DNA of 64,000 nt from Nocardiopsis sp. CNT312. Its GTDB lineage: Bacteria > Actinomycetota > Actinomycetes > Streptosporangiales > Streptosporangiaceae. The stretch is from contig NZ_AZXF01000013.1 of NCBI RefSeq assembly GCF_000515115.1, positions 88,109 through 152,108 on the forward strand, written 5' to 3'. The position numbers and the translations under genes are program-made. Positions 26,796 through 36,910 of the stretch are shown here, one piece after another. Under the pieces are notes generated by a model. It was given only the letters and a program-made list of their open reading frames with translations, had not been told where the DNA came from and made no database searches. How positions within the stretch are numbered: the stretch's first letter is position 1; each line of letters opens with the position of its first letter.

Positions 26796-27440
26796 GTGCA
26801 TCCGCTGATCTGCTCCCGCTGCGGTGAGTGGAACGAGGTTCCCGACACCGGAGCGGGCGCGTCCGCCCTGCGCTGCCACGCCTGCGGCCGGGAGCGCCCC
26901 TACCGCCGCCTGCCGCTGTACTGCGTGTCGGGCCCCAGCGGTACCGGCAAGTCCACCATCGCGGGCCTGCTGCTCGAACGGCTCCGGGACCGCTTCGTCG
27001 TCCTCGAACAGGACCTGCTGTGGGTGGGCGGGCTGCGCGACCCGGCCGACCACCACCGCCTGTTCCGCTCCACCTGGCTGCGCACGGCCGCCATGGTGCA
27101 GCAGAGCGGGCGCCCCGTCGTGCTCTGCGGCACGGTGATGCCCCCGGAATTGGAGCCGCTTCCCGAGCGGGCGCTGTTCGCGCGGATCCACTACCTGTCG
27201 CTGATGTGCGACCCCGACGTGCTCGCCGACCGCCTGCGTGCCCGCCCGGCTTGGCGGGCCTGGGACGAGGAGCGGATCGCGGAGAACCGCGAGTTCGTCG
27301 AGTGGATCGCGGCCGAGGCCGACCGCCTCACGCCCCCGCTGACCCTGGTCGACACCACCCGCGCCGCCCCTGAGGACACCGCCGAGGCCGTGTGCGGCTG
27401 GGTGGAGGAACTGCACGCGCGCTTCGCGTCCGGGGTCTGA
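26796..27440 (+). CDS. Zinc-ribbon P-loop kinase/ATPase
   Basis: A 214-residue protein with an N-terminal four-Cys ribbon (C6, C9, C27, C30) joined to an AAA/nucleotide-kinase-like domain with Walker A GPSGTGKST (46-54), an EQDLLW acidic segment after beta-2, and an LMCDPDVLADRLRARPAW lid-like segment resembling small-molecule kinases. The substrate is unknown. It starts at GTG 7 bp after the zinc-ribbon repeat gene, so the pair is almost certainly an operon. A strong hairpin follows the stop. Confidence 0.78.
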   Translation: MHPLICSRCGEWNEVPDTGAGASALRCHACGRERPYRRLPLYCVSGPSGTGKSTIAGLLLERLRDRFVVLEQDLLWVGGLRDPADHHRLFRSTWLRTAAMVQQSGRPVVLCGTVMPPELEPLPERALFARIHYLSLMCDPDVLADRLRARPAWRAWDEERIAENREFVEWIAAEADRLTPPLTLVDTTRAAPEDTAEAVCGWVEELHARFASGV

Positions 27441-27476
27441 GCCACCGGCGGCCCCGGGCGGGCGGAGAGGACGCCG

Positions 27477-27504
27477 CGGGCCCCGGGAGCGTGCCCGGGG
27501 CCCG
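27477..27504. terminator. Bidirectional terminator hairpin
   Basis: A perfect 11-bp stem (cgggccccggg / cccggggcccg) with loop agcgtg between convergent genes. Confidence 0.75.
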
Positions 27505-27529
27505 TGTTCGCGGTCGCGCGCCGCGGGGC

Positions 27530-28792
27530 TCAGAAGTCGAAGCCGCCGAAGTCCCCGCCGCCGAAGTCGCCTCCGAAGTCCCCGCCTCCGAAGTCGCCGC
27601 CGCCCGCGTCCCCCAGGTCACCGGCACCCATCATGCCGCCGCCCATCATCGACCCCATCATGGAGCCCATCATCATGCCGGTGAACATGCCCATCATCAT
27701 GTCCGTGCCGAAGTAGCCGCCGGCGTAGGGGGAGTAGGCCGGGCCCGCGTCGTAGTAGGGGCGCCGCTCGCCGTCCACCTCCACCAGGCGCACGTCGGGC
27801 TGCCCGCCGGTGCGCACGGCCTGCGCGCACACCGCGCACGCGGTGACCGACCGGGGCGCGCCGCCGGGCGGGGCCCAGACGACGTCCTCGGCGGAGGGGC
27901 CGTGCTGCGGGTTGAAGAAGCAGGGGCCGCGCCGCTCCGGCACCGGCTCCCCGTTCATCCGGGCCCGGGTCGCGGCCATGTGGTAGCGGCCGTCCTCCAG
28001 TGACTGGGTCACCGCCTTCACCTGTTCGGGCTCGGTGATGGTGTCCAGGCGTGCCTTGGCCTGGTCGTAGGAGTCCATGGCCCGCGTGTAGTCGACGCGT
28101 GTGGCCTCGTCGACGGCGGTGAGGTCGATCTCCAGCCTGGCGACGTCCTCGCCGAGCCGCACGACGTCCTCGGTGGCCATCTGCTTGATCTCGGCGACCT
28201 GCTGGGCCTTCTCCGCTGCGCGCTTCTTGCGGCTGCGGTGGACGAACCAGGCGCCGCCCGCGACGAGCGCCACCAGGAGCACGATCAGGACCACGCCGGA
28301 GGCGGCACCGGCATCGGACTCGGACTGCTCGACGGCGTCGGGCACGGCCACCAGGGTGTCGATCTGGTTGCCGCCCTGGGCCAGGGCGATCTCCCGGATC
28401 TCCCCGGGGTCGTCCAGGTTGGGCGAGGTGACGGCGAAGGCGTCGGAACCGGCCAGGACGCCGTAGGCGCCGTCGCCCACCTCGGCCATCACCGGGTCCA
28501 TGACGGCGTCGACGCTGGAGTTGGAGTTGGCGGTCCCGCTGGGCAGGATCACGTAGTAGACCGGCACGTCCGAGCCGGACGCGGCGTTCTCCAGGGCGAG
28601 CTCGTCGGCCGGGGAGATCTGGTCGATGCTCGGGTCGATGTAGACGCCGTCGCCTTCGAGTTCGTCGACGATGGCCTGGGTGTCCGGTAGTTCGGGCTGG
28701 ACGTCGGCCGCGGCGGGCAGGGCCGCGGTTCCCGTCACCGCCGCCACGAGTCCGGCGGTCAGCACTGTGGGTGTTGCCAAGCGGCGCGTCAT
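27530..28792 (-). CDS. Membrane-anchored TPM-like protein with Met- and Gly-rich tail
   Basis: A 420-residue protein with a signal peptide (residues 1-29, cleavage near AAA-DV), an extracytoplasmic domain of about 130 residues resembling TPM/YgcG modules, one helix near 168-188 followed by basic residues, and a cytoplasmic coiled-coil stretch (about 195-285). A C/H cluster (PCFFNPQHG ... CAVC) suggests a zinc site. The C-terminus is unusual: a run rich in Met and Gly (MMMGMF, MMMGSMMGSMM), then repeated GGGDFGG. It resembles secreted phage-shock-type or metal-responsive proteins only loosely. The function is unknown. It starts at ATG 28792 and is monocistronic. Confidence 0.7.
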   Translation of the reverse strand: MTRRLATPTVLTAGLVAAVTGTAALPAAADVQPELPDTQAIVDELEGDGVYIDPSIDQISPADELALENAASGSDVPVYYVILPSGTANSNSSVDAVMDPVMAEVGDGAYGVLAGSDAFAVTSPNLDDPGEIREIALAQGGNQIDTLVAVPDAVEQSESDAGAASGVVLIVLLVALVAGGAWFVHRSRKKRAAEKAQQVAEIKQMATEDVVRLGEDVARLEIDLTAVDEATRVDYTRAMDSYDQAKARLDTITEPEQVKAVTQSLEDGRYHMAATRARMNGEPVPERRGPCFFNPQHGPSAEDVVWAPPGGAPRSVTACAVCAQAVRTGGQPDVRLVEVDGERRPYYDAGPAYSPYAGGYFGTDMMMGMFTGMMMGSMMGSMMGGGMMGAGDLGDAGGGDFGGGDFGGDFGGGDFGGFDF

Positions 28793-29027
28793 GGTGGTTC
28801 CTCTCGCCTCCCTCACCGTCAGAGACGAACGGCGCGGGCCCGGGGTTCCCGGACGGGGGCGCTGTGACCTCAGTGTTCGCGGTCTCACACCCCGAGCATA
28901 CGGCGCGTGGCCGGGGAGGCCGTGCCGGGCACCGGGGAGACGAGACAATCCAGGAAAGCACCGTTACGGGGTGACAGGGGTGGCTACCATGGGTCATGAG
29001 GACGATCCGATGGCCGGAGGCGACGAC

Positions 29028-29630
29028 ATGTCCGTTCCCACCGTTGCCGGAGACCCTGCCTCCGATTTCGACAAGGTGACCTTGCCGATGCCCCCACAGG
29101 ACGGGTTCACCGCCGACGATCTCGACCGGATCCCGGATCTTCCGCCGCATACCGAACTCATCGACGGCAGCCTGGTGCTGGTGAGCCCCCAGAAACGCTT
29201 CCGCATGCTCATGCTCAAGCTGCTCGAACAGCAGATGGACTCCCAGGTTCCACCCGGCCTCACCGTCTATCGCGAGTTCACCCTCCGCCTGGGGGAGAGG
29301 CAGCGGCCCGAGCCCGACCTGATGCTGGCACGGGACCAGGAGACGGATGGACCGGATGACACCTGGGTCGGACCGGAGCCCGTACTCCTCGCCGTGGAGA
29401 TCGTGTCACCCGAATCGCACCTGCGCGACCACGAGCGCAAACCCGAACTCTACGCACGGGCGGGCATCCCCCACTTCTGGCTGGTGGAGCAGGAGGAGTA
29501 CGGAGCGGCGGTGCACGTCTACGAACTCGACCGGCTGTCCGGCCGGTACGCGCCCGCCGGTGTCCACCGCGACCGGGTCAAGGTCGCCGCGCCCGGCCAC
29601 CTGGACATCGACCTGACCCGGACGCGCTGA
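29028..29630 (+). CDS. Uma2-family (DUF820, PD-(D/E)XK fold) protein
   Basis: A 200-residue protein with the restriction-endonuclease-like core: RPEPDLMLA (Asp), LLAVEIVSPES (Glu), and ERKPELYARAGIPHFWLVE (Lys and the family signature). Uma2 proteins are numerous in actinobacteria and cyanobacteria, and their role is not known. ATG at 29028 is preferred because ggagg sits 7 bases upstream; ATG at 28989 would add 13 residues. It is the first of three Uma2 genes in the window and differs clearly from the tandem pair at 36-37.7 kb. Confidence 0.85.
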   Translation: MSVPTVAGDPASDFDKVTLPMPPQDGFTADDLDRIPDLPPHTELIDGSLVLVSPQKRFRMLMLKLLEQQMDSQVPPGLTVYREFTLRLGERQRPEPDLMLARDQETDGPDDTWVGPEPVLLAVEIVSPESHLRDHERKPELYARAGIPHFWLVEQEEYGAAVHVYELDRLSGRYAPAGVHRDRVKVAAPGHLDIDLTRTR

Positions 29631-29657
29631 ACCCTCCCCCTCCGGCACTACGGGACC

Positions 29658-31424
29658 CTAGGAGTCCTTGACCTCGCAGACCACCGCGCCGTTGCCCACG
29701 CTCTCGCCCGGGGCGACCTTCAGCCCGGTGACCACGCCCGCCTTGTGCGCGCTCAGCGGCTGTTCCATCTTCATCGCCTCGATCACGACCACGGTGTCGC
29801 CCTCGGCGACCGCCGTGCCCTCGTCGGCCACCACCGTGACCACCGTGCCCTGCATCGGCGAGACCAGCGCGTCACCGCCCACCGCCGCAGCACCGCCGCC
29901 GCGCCGCGCGGCCCGCCTCCTGCGGCCGCCCGGGTGGGCCGCAGGTGCGGCGGTCGCGGTGCCCAGGGACGCGGGCAGCACCACGTCGATGCGCCTGCCG
30001 CCCACCTCCACGGTGACCGTCTCGCGCTGCTCGGGCTCCGCGTCGCCGCTCTCGCCCGACCACGGCTCGATCCGGTTGTCGAACTCGGTCTCGATCCACC
30101 GCGTGTACACGCCGAACGCGCGCTCCGGGTCGGCCGGGGCGAACGCCGGATCGGTCACCACGGCCTGGTGGAAGGGGAGCACCGTGGGCATGCCGCCCAC
30201 CGTGAACTCCGCCAGCGCCCGCCGGGACCGCTCCAGGGCCTCGGTGCGGGTCCGCCCGGTCACGATGAGCTTGGCGACCATGGAGTCGAAGGCCTGCGGC
30301 ACCGTGAACCCGGCCTCGCAGCCGGTGTCCACGCGCACGCCCGGGCCGCCGGGCAGGGCGAGCTCGGTGATGGTGCCGGGGGCGGGCATGAAGCCCCGTC
30401 CCGCGTCCTCGGCGTTGACGCGGAACTCGAAGGAGTGGCCGCGGACCTGCGGGTCGCCGTAGCCCAGCTCCTCGCCGTCGGCGATGCGCAGCATCTCCCG
30501 CACCAGGTCGAGGCCGGTGACCTCCTCGCTCACCGGGTGCTCGACCTGAAGGCGGGTGTTGACCTCCAGGAACGAGATGGTGCCGTCGGTGCCCACCAGG
30601 AATTCACACGTGCCCGCGCCCACGTAGCCCGCCTCGGCGAGGATGGCCTTGGAAGCGCTGTAGAGCCGCTCGGTCTGGTCTGCGGTCAGGAACGGGGCGG
30701 GGGCCTCCTCCACCAGCTTCTGGTGGCGGCGCTGGAGCGAGCAGTCGCGAGTGGAGACCACCACCACGTTGCCGTGGGTGTCGGCCAGGCACTGGGTCTC
30801 CACGTGGCGGGGCCTGTCCAGGTAGCGCTCCACGAAGCACTCACCACGCCCGAAGGCGGTGATCGCCTCGCGCACCGCCGACTCGTAGGCGCTCTCGACC
30901 TCGTCCATGGTGTGGGCGACGCGCAGCCCGCGCCCGCCGCCGCCGAACGCCGCCTTGACCGCGATCGGCAGCCCGTGCTCCTCAGCGAACGCGACGACCT
31001 CCCCGGCCCCGGAGACCGGATCGGGGGTGCCCGCCACCAGGGGCGCGCCGACCTTCTGCGCGATGTGGCGGGCCGCCACCTTGTCGCCCAGGGCGGTGAT
31101 CGCCGCCGGGGGCGGCCCGATCCAGGTGAGCCCGGCGTCGATGGCGGCCTGGGCGAAGTCGGCGTTCTCGGCGAGGAAGCCGTACCCGGGGTGGACGGCG
31201 TCGGCTCCCGTGCGGGTGGCCACGTCCAGGAGCTTGGCGATGTCCAGGTAGGACTCGGCCGGGGTGGTGCCGCCTAGGGCGTGGGCCTCGTCGGCGATCT
31301 TGGCGTGCAGCGCGTCCAGGTCGGGTTCGGCGTAGACGGCGACGCTGGCCAGTCCGGCGTCGCGGCAGGCGCGGGCGATACGCACGGCGATCTCGCCGCG
31401 GTTGGCGATCAGAACTTTACGCAC
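29658..31424 (-). CDS. Acyl-CoA carboxylase alpha subunit (biotin carboxylase + BCCP)
   Basis: A 588-residue fusion of biotin carboxylase (about 1-445) and biotin carboxyl carrier domain (about 515-588). Biotin carboxylase motifs include the glycine-rich [13 protein letters not shown] lid and [15 protein letters not shown]; the carrier ends with EAMKM, whose Lys552 receives biotin. With the beta and epsilon subunits encoded just upstream it forms acetyl/propionyl-CoA carboxylase, making malonyl- or methylmalonyl-CoA for fatty acid and polyketide synthesis. BirA at 37.8 kb is the likely biotinylating enzyme. GTG at 31424 follows aaggaatt. Confidence 0.95.
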   Translation of the reverse strand: MRKVLIANRGEIAVRIARACRDAGLASVAVYAEPDLDALHAKIADEAHALGGTTPAESYLDIAKLLDVATRTGADAVHPGYGFLAENADFAQAAIDAGLTWIGPPPAAITALGDKVAARHIAQKVGAPLVAGTPDPVSGAGEVVAFAEEHGLPIAVKAAFGGGGRGLRVAHTMDEVESAYESAVREAITAFGRGECFVERYLDRPRHVETQCLADTHGNVVVVSTRDCSLQRRHQKLVEEAPAPFLTADQTERLYSASKAILAEAGYVGAGTCEFLVGTDGTISFLEVNTRLQVEHPVSEEVTGLDLVREMLRIADGEELGYGDPQVRGHSFEFRVNAEDAGRGFMPAPGTITELALPGGPGVRVDTGCEAGFTVPQAFDSMVAKLIVTGRTRTEALERSRRALAEFTVGGMPTVLPFHQAVVTDPAFAPADPERAFGVYTRWIETEFDNRIEPWSGESGDAEPEQRETVTVEVGGRRIDVVLPASLGTATAAPAAHPGGRRRRAARRGGGAAAVGGDALVSPMQGTVVTVVADEGTAVAEGDTVVVIEAMKMEQPLSAHKAGVVTGLKVAPGESVGNGAVVCEVKDS

Positions 31425-31502
31425 GGTGGGAATTCCTTCCGCTGTGGCTGGAACGGGAGCGCGCCGTCCGCTCGGCGGGAAAACTCAGGTGGTGGCACGG
31501 GT

Positions 31503-31724
31503 TCACCTCGTGCTCAGGCGCCAGGCACCGGGGCCGGGCCGCAGCGGGGCGCGCAGGAGTCGTGAGCGGTCCCGCCAGCCGGAGGCGGGCCGTTCCGTCT
31601 CCTCTGGCGTGCGGGCACGCGCGGCGGCACGCGCGGCGAGCACGGCGGTCAGGGCGGCGATCTCCTCCTCGGAGGGGGTTCCGCGGACCACCGTCAGGTG
31701 GCGCGGGTCATTCGGCGCGCTCAC
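31503..31724 (-). CDS. Acyl-CoA carboxylase epsilon subunit
   Basis: A 73-residue AccE/PccE-type peptide. It has the family pattern: an N-terminal [23 protein letters not shown] helix region, then a linker and a Trp-containing C-terminus ([16 protein letters not shown]). Epsilon subunits tighten alpha-beta contact in actinobacterial carboxylases. Its GTG overlaps the beta-subunit TGA by 4 bases, and the alpha gene follows 78 bp later, giving a beta-epsilon-alpha operon. It is short enough to be missed. Confidence 0.88.
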   Translation of the reverse strand: MSAPNDPRHLTVVRGTPSEEEIAALTAVLAARAAARARTPEETERPASGWRDRSRLLRAPLRPGPGAWRLSTR

Positions 31725-33331
31725 AGCGGGATGTTTCCGTGCTTCTTGGGCGGAAGCTGTTCGCGCTTGTTCCGCAGGGCCCTCAGGGCCTTGGTCACCT
31801 GGTCGCGGGTCTCGGAGGGCATGATCACACCGTCCACGTACCCGCGCTCGGCCGCGGAGTAGGGGTTGAGGAGGGTGTCCTCGTACTCGGTGATGAGCCG
31901 TTCCCGCTCGGCCTCGACGTCGTCGGCGGCGGCGAGCGTGCGCCGGTGCAGGATGTTCACGGCCCCCTGGGCGCCCATGACCGCGATCTGAGCGGTGGGC
32001 CACGCCAGATTGACGTCGGCGCCCAGGTGCTTGGAGCCCATCACGTCGTAGGCGCCGCCGAAGGCCTTGCGGGTGATCACGGTGACCAGCGGGACGGTGG
32101 CCTCGGCGTAGGCGTAGAGCAGTTTGGCGCCGCGCCGGATGATGCCGTCCCACTCCTGGTCGGTGCCGGGCAGGAAGCCGGGCACGTCCACGAAGGTCAG
32201 CACGGGCACGTTGAAGGCGTCGCAGGTGCGCACGAAGCGTGCCGCCTTCTCGGCGGCGGCGATGTCGAGGCAGCCCGCGAGGCTCATGGGCTGGTTGGCG
32301 ACCACGCCCACGGACCGCCCGTCGACGCGGCCGAAGCCCACCACGATGTTGGTGGCGAACATCGGGTGCACTTCGAGGAAGTCGCCGTCGTCCAGGACCG
32401 CCTCGATGACCCGCTTCATCTCGTAGGGCTGGTTCGCCGAGTCGGGGATGAACGTGTCCAGGGCCAGGTCGGTGTCGGCGGGTTCGTCGCCCCGGGGGTT
32501 CTCGGGGGGAAGCTCGGGCGCCTCCTCCAGGTTGTTGTCGGGCAGGTGCGCGAGCAGGGCCTTGACGTAGTCGATGGCGTCCTGCTCGTCGGCGCCCATG
32601 TAGTGCGCCGCGCCGGACCTGGTGTTGTGCGCGCGGGCCCCGCCCAGCTCCTCCATGGAGACGTCCTCGCCGGTGACGGTCTTGATGACGTCGGGGCCGG
32701 TGATGAACATCTGCGAGGTCTCGTCGACCATCACGACGAAGTCGGTGAGCGCGGGGGAGTAGACGTGCCCTCCGGCGGCGGCCCCCATGACCAGGGAGAT
32801 CTGGGGGATGACTCCGGAGGCGTGGGTGTTGCGCTTGAAGATCTCCGCGTACAGGCCGAGTGCGACGACGCCCTCCTGGATGCGCGCGCCGCCGCCCTCG
32901 TTGATGCCCACGACGGGGCAGCCGTTGGTGAGGGCGTGGTCGAGGACCTTGGTGATCTTCTCGCCGTAGACCTCGCCGAGGGACCCGCCGAAGACGGTGA
33001 CGTCCTGGCTGAACACGGCGACGGGTCGGCCCTCGACCGTGCCGTGCCCGGTGACGACGCCGTCGCCGTAGGGGCGTTTGTCGGCGAGCCCGAAGTTGGT
33101 GGAGCGGTGTCGGGCCAGGGCGTCGAACTCCACGAACGAACCCGGGTCCAGGAGGGCGTCGATGCGCTCGCGCGCGGTCATCTTGCCTTTGGCGTGCTGT
33201 TTCTCGACGGCTCGCTCCGACCCCGCGTGGACCGCCTCATACCGGCGTCGTCGCAGGTCGGCGAGCTTGCCAGCGGTGGTGTGGATGTCGATCTCCGCCG
33301 CGGCCAGTGGTTCAGGGGCTTCGGTGGCCAT
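31721..33331 (-). CDS. Acyl-CoA carboxylase beta (carboxyltransferase) subunit
   Basis: A 536-residue AccD/PccB-type carboxyltransferase with two crotonase-like halves: GGARIQEGV (oxyanion region of the N-half) and [26 protein letters not shown] (C-half). It transfers carboxyl from biotin to acetyl- or propionyl-CoA. It is the first gene of the operon with the epsilon and alpha subunits. Substrate preference depends on one pocket residue that I did not resolve. The upstream 250 bp is shared with divergent ppc. Confidence 0.94.
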   Translation of the reverse strand: MATEAPEPLAAAEIDIHTTAGKLADLRRRRYEAVHAGSERAVEKQHAKGKMTARERIDALLDPGSFVEFDALARHRSTNFGLADKRPYGDGVVTGHGTVEGRPVAVFSQDVTVFGGSLGEVYGEKITKVLDHALTNGCPVVGINEGGGARIQEGVVALGLYAEIFKRNTHASGVIPQISLVMGAAAGGHVYSPALTDFVVMVDETSQMFITGPDVIKTVTGEDVSMEELGGARAHNTRSGAAHYMGADEQDAIDYVKALLAHLPDNNLEEAPELPPENPRGDEPADTDLALDTFIPDSANQPYEMKRVIEAVLDDGDFLEVHPMFATNIVVGFGRVDGRSVGVVANQPMSLAGCLDIAAAEKAARFVRTCDAFNVPVLTFVDVPGFLPGTDQEWDGIIRRGAKLLYAYAEATVPLVTVITRKAFGGAYDVMGSKHLGADVNLAWPTAQIAVMGAQGAVNILHRRTLAAADDVEAERERLITEYEDTLLNPYSAAERGYVDGVIMPSETRDQVTKALRALRNKREQLPPKKHGNIPL

Positions 33332-33583
33332 AACAGTCCAGGTTAGTCGTCGTTATCGCTCTGACCAGTACCGGGGTCATGTTACTTGCGCGTAGGTGCG
33401 GGGCGGGTACGCGGGAGTGCCGCGGTGCGTGCCGCCGCCGGGCGAGGGGGAGGGCCGGGGAATTGCGGCGTGATCCAATGTGAATTCGCTCTGGAAATAC
33501 ACAATTGTTAACGCTCTGGCAAAACCGACGAAATGCGCCCCCTGGGACATCGGTGCAGGCACGGTCTCTGTAAAGTCGTCCCT
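33332..33583. promoter_or_regulatory. Divergent promoter region of the carboxylase operon and ppc
   Basis: A 252-bp gap between two carboxylating functions. An AT-rich segment around 33480-33515 includes the 8-bp palindrome acaattgt and gttaac. It may be the ppc promoter, but no confident -35/-10 pair was found. Confidence 0.4.
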
Positions 33584-36229
33584 ATGACAGCGGTAAGCGC
33601 AGAACGCGACAGTGCACGACAGGAAGTCCCCGAGCAGCTTCGCAATGACGTCAAACTGCTCGGCGAGATGCTCGGGACGGTTCTCGCCGAAAGCGGCGGC
33701 AGCGACCTCCTGGAGGACGTCGAGAGGCTCCGGCACGCCGTGATCGGCGCACGCGAGGGCACGGTCCCCACCGAGGAGATCACCGCGCTCGTCGCCGGGT
33801 GGCCCCTGGAGCGGGCCAAGCAGGTGGCTCGCGCCTTCACCGTCTACTTCCACCTGGCCAACCTGGCCGAGGAGCACCAGCGCATGCGCGCCCTGCGCGA
33901 GCGCGACGACCTCGCCCACCCGCCCGGCGAGTCCCTGGCCGCCGCCGTGCGGGCCGTGCGCGAGTCCGGAGGCGGCGAGGAGCGGCTCGACGAACTCGTC
34001 GAGGGCATGGAGTTCCACCCGGTGGTGACCGCCCACCCCACCGAGGCCCGCCGCCGCGCCGTGTCCACCTCGATCCTGCGCATCAGCGCCCAGCTCGATG
34101 CCTGGCACTCCTCCCACGAGGGCAGCAGCGCCGCCGCCGAGGCGCACCGCCGCCTGCTGGAGGAGATCGACCTGCTCTGGCGCACCTCCCAGTTGCGCTA
34201 CACCAAGCTCGACCCGCTCGACGAGGTGCGCACCGCCCTGGCCGCCTTCGACGAGACCATCTTCGACGTCGTCCCGCAGGTGTACCGGAGCCTGGACACC
34301 GCCATCGACCCCGAGGGCACCGGCACCCGCCCCCCGCGCGCCAAGGCCTTCGTGCGCTACGGAAGCTGGATCGGCGGCGACCGCGACGGCAACCCGTTCG
34401 TCACCCACGACGTGACGCGCGAGGCGATGCTCATCCAGTCCGACCACGTGTTGCGCGGCCTGGAGGGCGCCTGCACCCGGGTGGGGCGTACGCTCACCGC
34501 CTACTCCAACCTCACGCCCGCCAGCACGGCCCTGCTCGACACGCTCTCCTCCGCCCAGGCCGGATACCCCGACCTCATGGGCGAGATCTTCGACCGCTCG
34601 CCCAACGAACCGCACCGGCGACTGCTCCTGCTCGCCGCCGCGCGGCTGCGCGCCACCCGTGAACGCGACGCCGACCTGGCCTACCCGAACGCCGAGGCCT
34701 TCCTCGCCGACCTGCGCACCGTTCAGGAGTCGCTGGCCGAGGCGGGCGCGCGCCGCCAGGCCTACGGCGAACTCCAGCACCTCATCTGGCAGGCCGAGAC
34801 CTTCGGCTTCCACCTCGCCGAACTGGAGGTGCGCCAGCACAGCGAGGTACACGCCGCCGCCCTCGCCGAACTGCGCGAGGGCAAGCGCCTCTCGGAGAAG
34901 ACCGAGGAGGTGCTGGCCACTCTGCGGGTGATCTCCTGGATCCAGGAGCGCTTCGGTGTGGAGGCCTGCCGCCGCTACATCGTCAGTTTCACCCGCACCG
35001 CCGAGGACATCGCCGCGGTGTACGAACTGGCCGAGCACGCGCTGCCCGCCGACCGGGTGCCCGTCCTCGACGTCATCCCGCTCTTCGAGACCGGTGCCGA
35101 CCTGGACGCCTCACCCGGCGTCCTCGACGGCATGCTGAAGCTGCCGGCCGTCCAGCGGCGGCTGGACGAGACCGAGCGGCGCGTCGAGGTCATGCTCGGC
35201 TACAGCGACTCCGCCAAGGACGTCGGACCGGTCAGCGCCACCCTGCGCCTGTACGACGCGCAGGCCCGCCTCGCCGCGTGGGCGCGCGAGCACGACGTGC
35301 GGCTCACCCTCTTCCACGGCCGGGGCGGCTCCCTGGGTCGCGGCGGCGGTCCCGCCAGCCGGGCACTACTCGCCCAGGCCCCGGGCTCGGTGGACGGGCG
35401 GTTCAAGGTCACCGAGCAGGGCGAGGTCATCTTCGCCCGCTACGGCCAGTCCGCCATCGCCCGCCGCCACATCGAGCAGGTCGGCCACGCCGTCCTGATC
35501 TCCTCCACCGACGCCGTCCAGGACCACGAGCGCTCGGCCGCCGAGCGGTACCGCCCGCACGCCGACACCATCGCCGAAGCCGCACAGAAGGCCTACCTGG
35601 ACCTGGTCAACACCGAGGACTTCGCCGTGTGGTTCTCCCGGGTCAGCCCGCTGGAGGAGCTCGGCGAGCTGCGCCTGGGCTCGCGCCCCGCCCGCCGCGG
35701 CGCGGCCCGCGGTCTGGGCGACCTGCGCGCCATCCCGTGGGTGTTCGCCTGGACCCAGACCCGCGTGAACCTGCCCGGCTGGTTCGGGCTCGGCACCGGT
35801 CTGGCGGCGGTCGAGGACCTGTCCGTGCTCCAGGAGGCATACCGCGAGTGGCCCATGTTCGCCTCGCTGCTGGACAACGCCGAGATGAGCCTGGCCAAGA
35901 CCGACCGGACCATCGCCGAGCGCTACCTGGCGCTGGGCGGTCGGCCAGAGCTGGCCGAACGGGTGCTCGCCGAGTACGACCGCACCCGCGCCCTGGTGCT
36001 CAGTGTGACCGGACACGGACGGCCGCTGGAGAACCGGGCGGTGCTCTCCCGCGCGGTGGACCTGCGCAACCCGTACGTGGACGCCCTCTCCCACCTGCAA
36101 CTGCGCGCCCTGGAGGCACTGCGCGGCGAGGAGGCGGACGCCCTGTCGGAGCAGGACCGCCAGCACCTGGAGCGGCTGTTGCTGCTGTCGGTGAGCGGCG
36201 TGGCCGCCGGGTTGCAGAACACCGGCTGA
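33584..36229 (+). CDS. ppc: Phosphoenolpyruvate carboxylase
   Basis: An 881-residue anaplerotic enzyme making oxaloacetate from PEP and bicarbonate. Catalytic His151 is in VVTAHPTEARRRAV. GYSDSAKDVGP (Lys545) and the FHGRGGSLGRGGGP loop (about 575) are intact, and the C-terminus ends in QNTG as the family requires. ATG at 33584 begins the conserved N-terminus; the ribosome site is weak. It lies divergent from the acyl-CoA carboxylase operon. Length is normal for actinobacterial PEPC. Confidence 0.97.
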   Translation: MTAVSAERDSARQEVPEQLRNDVKLLGEMLGTVLAESGGSDLLEDVERLRHAVIGAREGTVPTEEITALVAGWPLERAKQVARAFTVYFHLANLAEEHQRMRALRERDDLAHPPGESLAAAVRAVRESGGGEERLDELVEGMEFHPVVTAHPTEARRRAVSTSILRISAQLDAWHSSHEGSSAAAEAHRRLLEEIDLLWRTSQLRYTKLDPLDEVRTALAAFDETIFDVVPQVYRSLDTAIDPEGTGTRPPRAKAFVRYGSWIGGDRDGNPFVTHDVTREAMLIQSDHVLRGLEGACTRVGRTLTAYSNLTPASTALLDTLSSAQAGYPDLMGEIFDRSPNEPHRRLLLLAAARLRATRERDADLAYPNAEAFLADLRTVQESLAEAGARRQAYGELQHLIWQAETFGFHLAELEVRQHSEVHAAALAELREGKRLSEKTEEVLATLRVISWIQERFGVEACRRYIVSFTRTAEDIAAVYELAEHALPADRVPVLDVIPLFETGADLDASPGVLDGMLKLPAVQRRLDETERRVEVMLGYSDSAKDVGPVSATLRLYDAQARLAAWAREHDVRLTLFHGRGGSLGRGGGPASRALLAQAPGSVDGRFKVTEQGEVIFARYGQSAIARRHIEQVGHAVLISSTDAVQDHERSAAERYRPHADTIAEAAQKAYLDLVNTEDFAVWFSRVSPLEELGELRLGSRPARRGAARGLGDLRAIPWVFAWTQTRVNLPGWFGLGTGLAAVEDLSVLQEAYREWPMFASLLDNAEMSLAKTDRTIAERYLALGGRPELAERVLAEYDRTRALVLSVTGHGRPLENRAVLSRAVDLRNPYVDALSHLQLRALEALRGEEADALSEQDRQHLERLLLLSVSGVAAGLQNTG

Positions 36230-36245
36230 GCCCCGAGGGAACACC

Positions 36246-36274
36246 GGCGCCCCCGCACCGAGTGCGGGGGCGCC
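36246..36274. terminator. Bidirectional terminator after ppc
   Basis: A perfect 13-bp stem (ggcgcccccgcac / gtgcgggggcgcc) with loop cga between convergent ppc and the Uma2 gene. Confidence 0.8.
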
Positions 36275-36294
36275 CGCTGCTTCGGGGGGCGGTG

Positions 36295-36903
36295 TCAGCC
36301 CGGGAAGCCGGAGGTGTCCAGCGTGATGCCGAACGGTTCGGGAAGGTCGATGTCCTTGCCGAAGGGGACCTTGGTCGCCGAGGTATACCGGCCGTTCTCG
36401 GGCGCTGAGAACAGGGTGGTCTCGCCTCTGCCCGTCTCCGGGTCCCACCGGTCGACCAAGAGGTAGAGGGGCACCCCGGCGTGCGCGTAGCCCCACAGCT
36501 TGGCCTTGCGGTCCTTCTCCGCCGTGCCCTTCGACGTCACCTCGACGGCCAGCAGGGCGTCCGAGACCATGGCGTCGGGGTCGTACTCCAAGACCGAGTA
36601 CGGGAGGACCACCAAGTCGGGGATGAACAGGCTCGACCGCAGCGGAACCCGTACATCAAGTGTCTGGTGTACGTCGGCTTCGGAAAGACCGCTCCCGTCG
36701 CGCAGGATCTCGCGATAGAGCTGCTTTTGCAGCAGGGCGACGATCCGCGCGTGTTCGCGAGAAGGGGGTGCCACGAAGAAGAGACCGCCTTCGATGATCT
36801 CGGCCTGCCAGCCCTCGGGCAGGTCCAGCGCTTCCCATGTGCGCAACGACAGTTCCCAGGCGGATGGAGTGTTCGCCGACCTCTCCGCTTGCGTGATACT
36901 CAC
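36295..36903 (-). CDS. Uma2-family protein, tandem copy 1
   Basis: A 202-residue PD-(D/E)XK-fold protein: FIPDLVVLP (Asp), LLAVEVTSKGTAEKDRKAKLWGY (Glu, Lys), PLYLLVDRWDPETG. GTG at 36903 is used because ggaggtgg lies 10 bases upstream and the following copy has ATG at the same place; GTG at 36948 is possible. It is paralogous to the next gene with a closely similar C-terminus (LPEPFGITLDTSGFPG) but a diverged middle. Function is unknown. Confidence 0.83.
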   Translation of the reverse strand: MSITQAERSANTPSAWELSLRTWEALDLPEGWQAEIIEGGLFFVAPPSREHARIVALLQKQLYREILRDGSGLSEADVHQTLDVRVPLRSSLFIPDLVVLPYSVLEYDPDAMVSDALLAVEVTSKGTAEKDRKAKLWGYAHAGVPLYLLVDRWDPETGRGETTLFSAPENGRYTSATKVPFGKDIDLPEPFGITLDTSGFPG

Positions 36904-36910
36904 CTGTCGT

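Noticed and set aside
29745..33346. Two long plus-strand frames opposite the acyl-CoA carboxylase genes
   Set aside because: They mirror the alpha and beta subunits, whose catalytic motifs and overlaps are clear on the minus strand.
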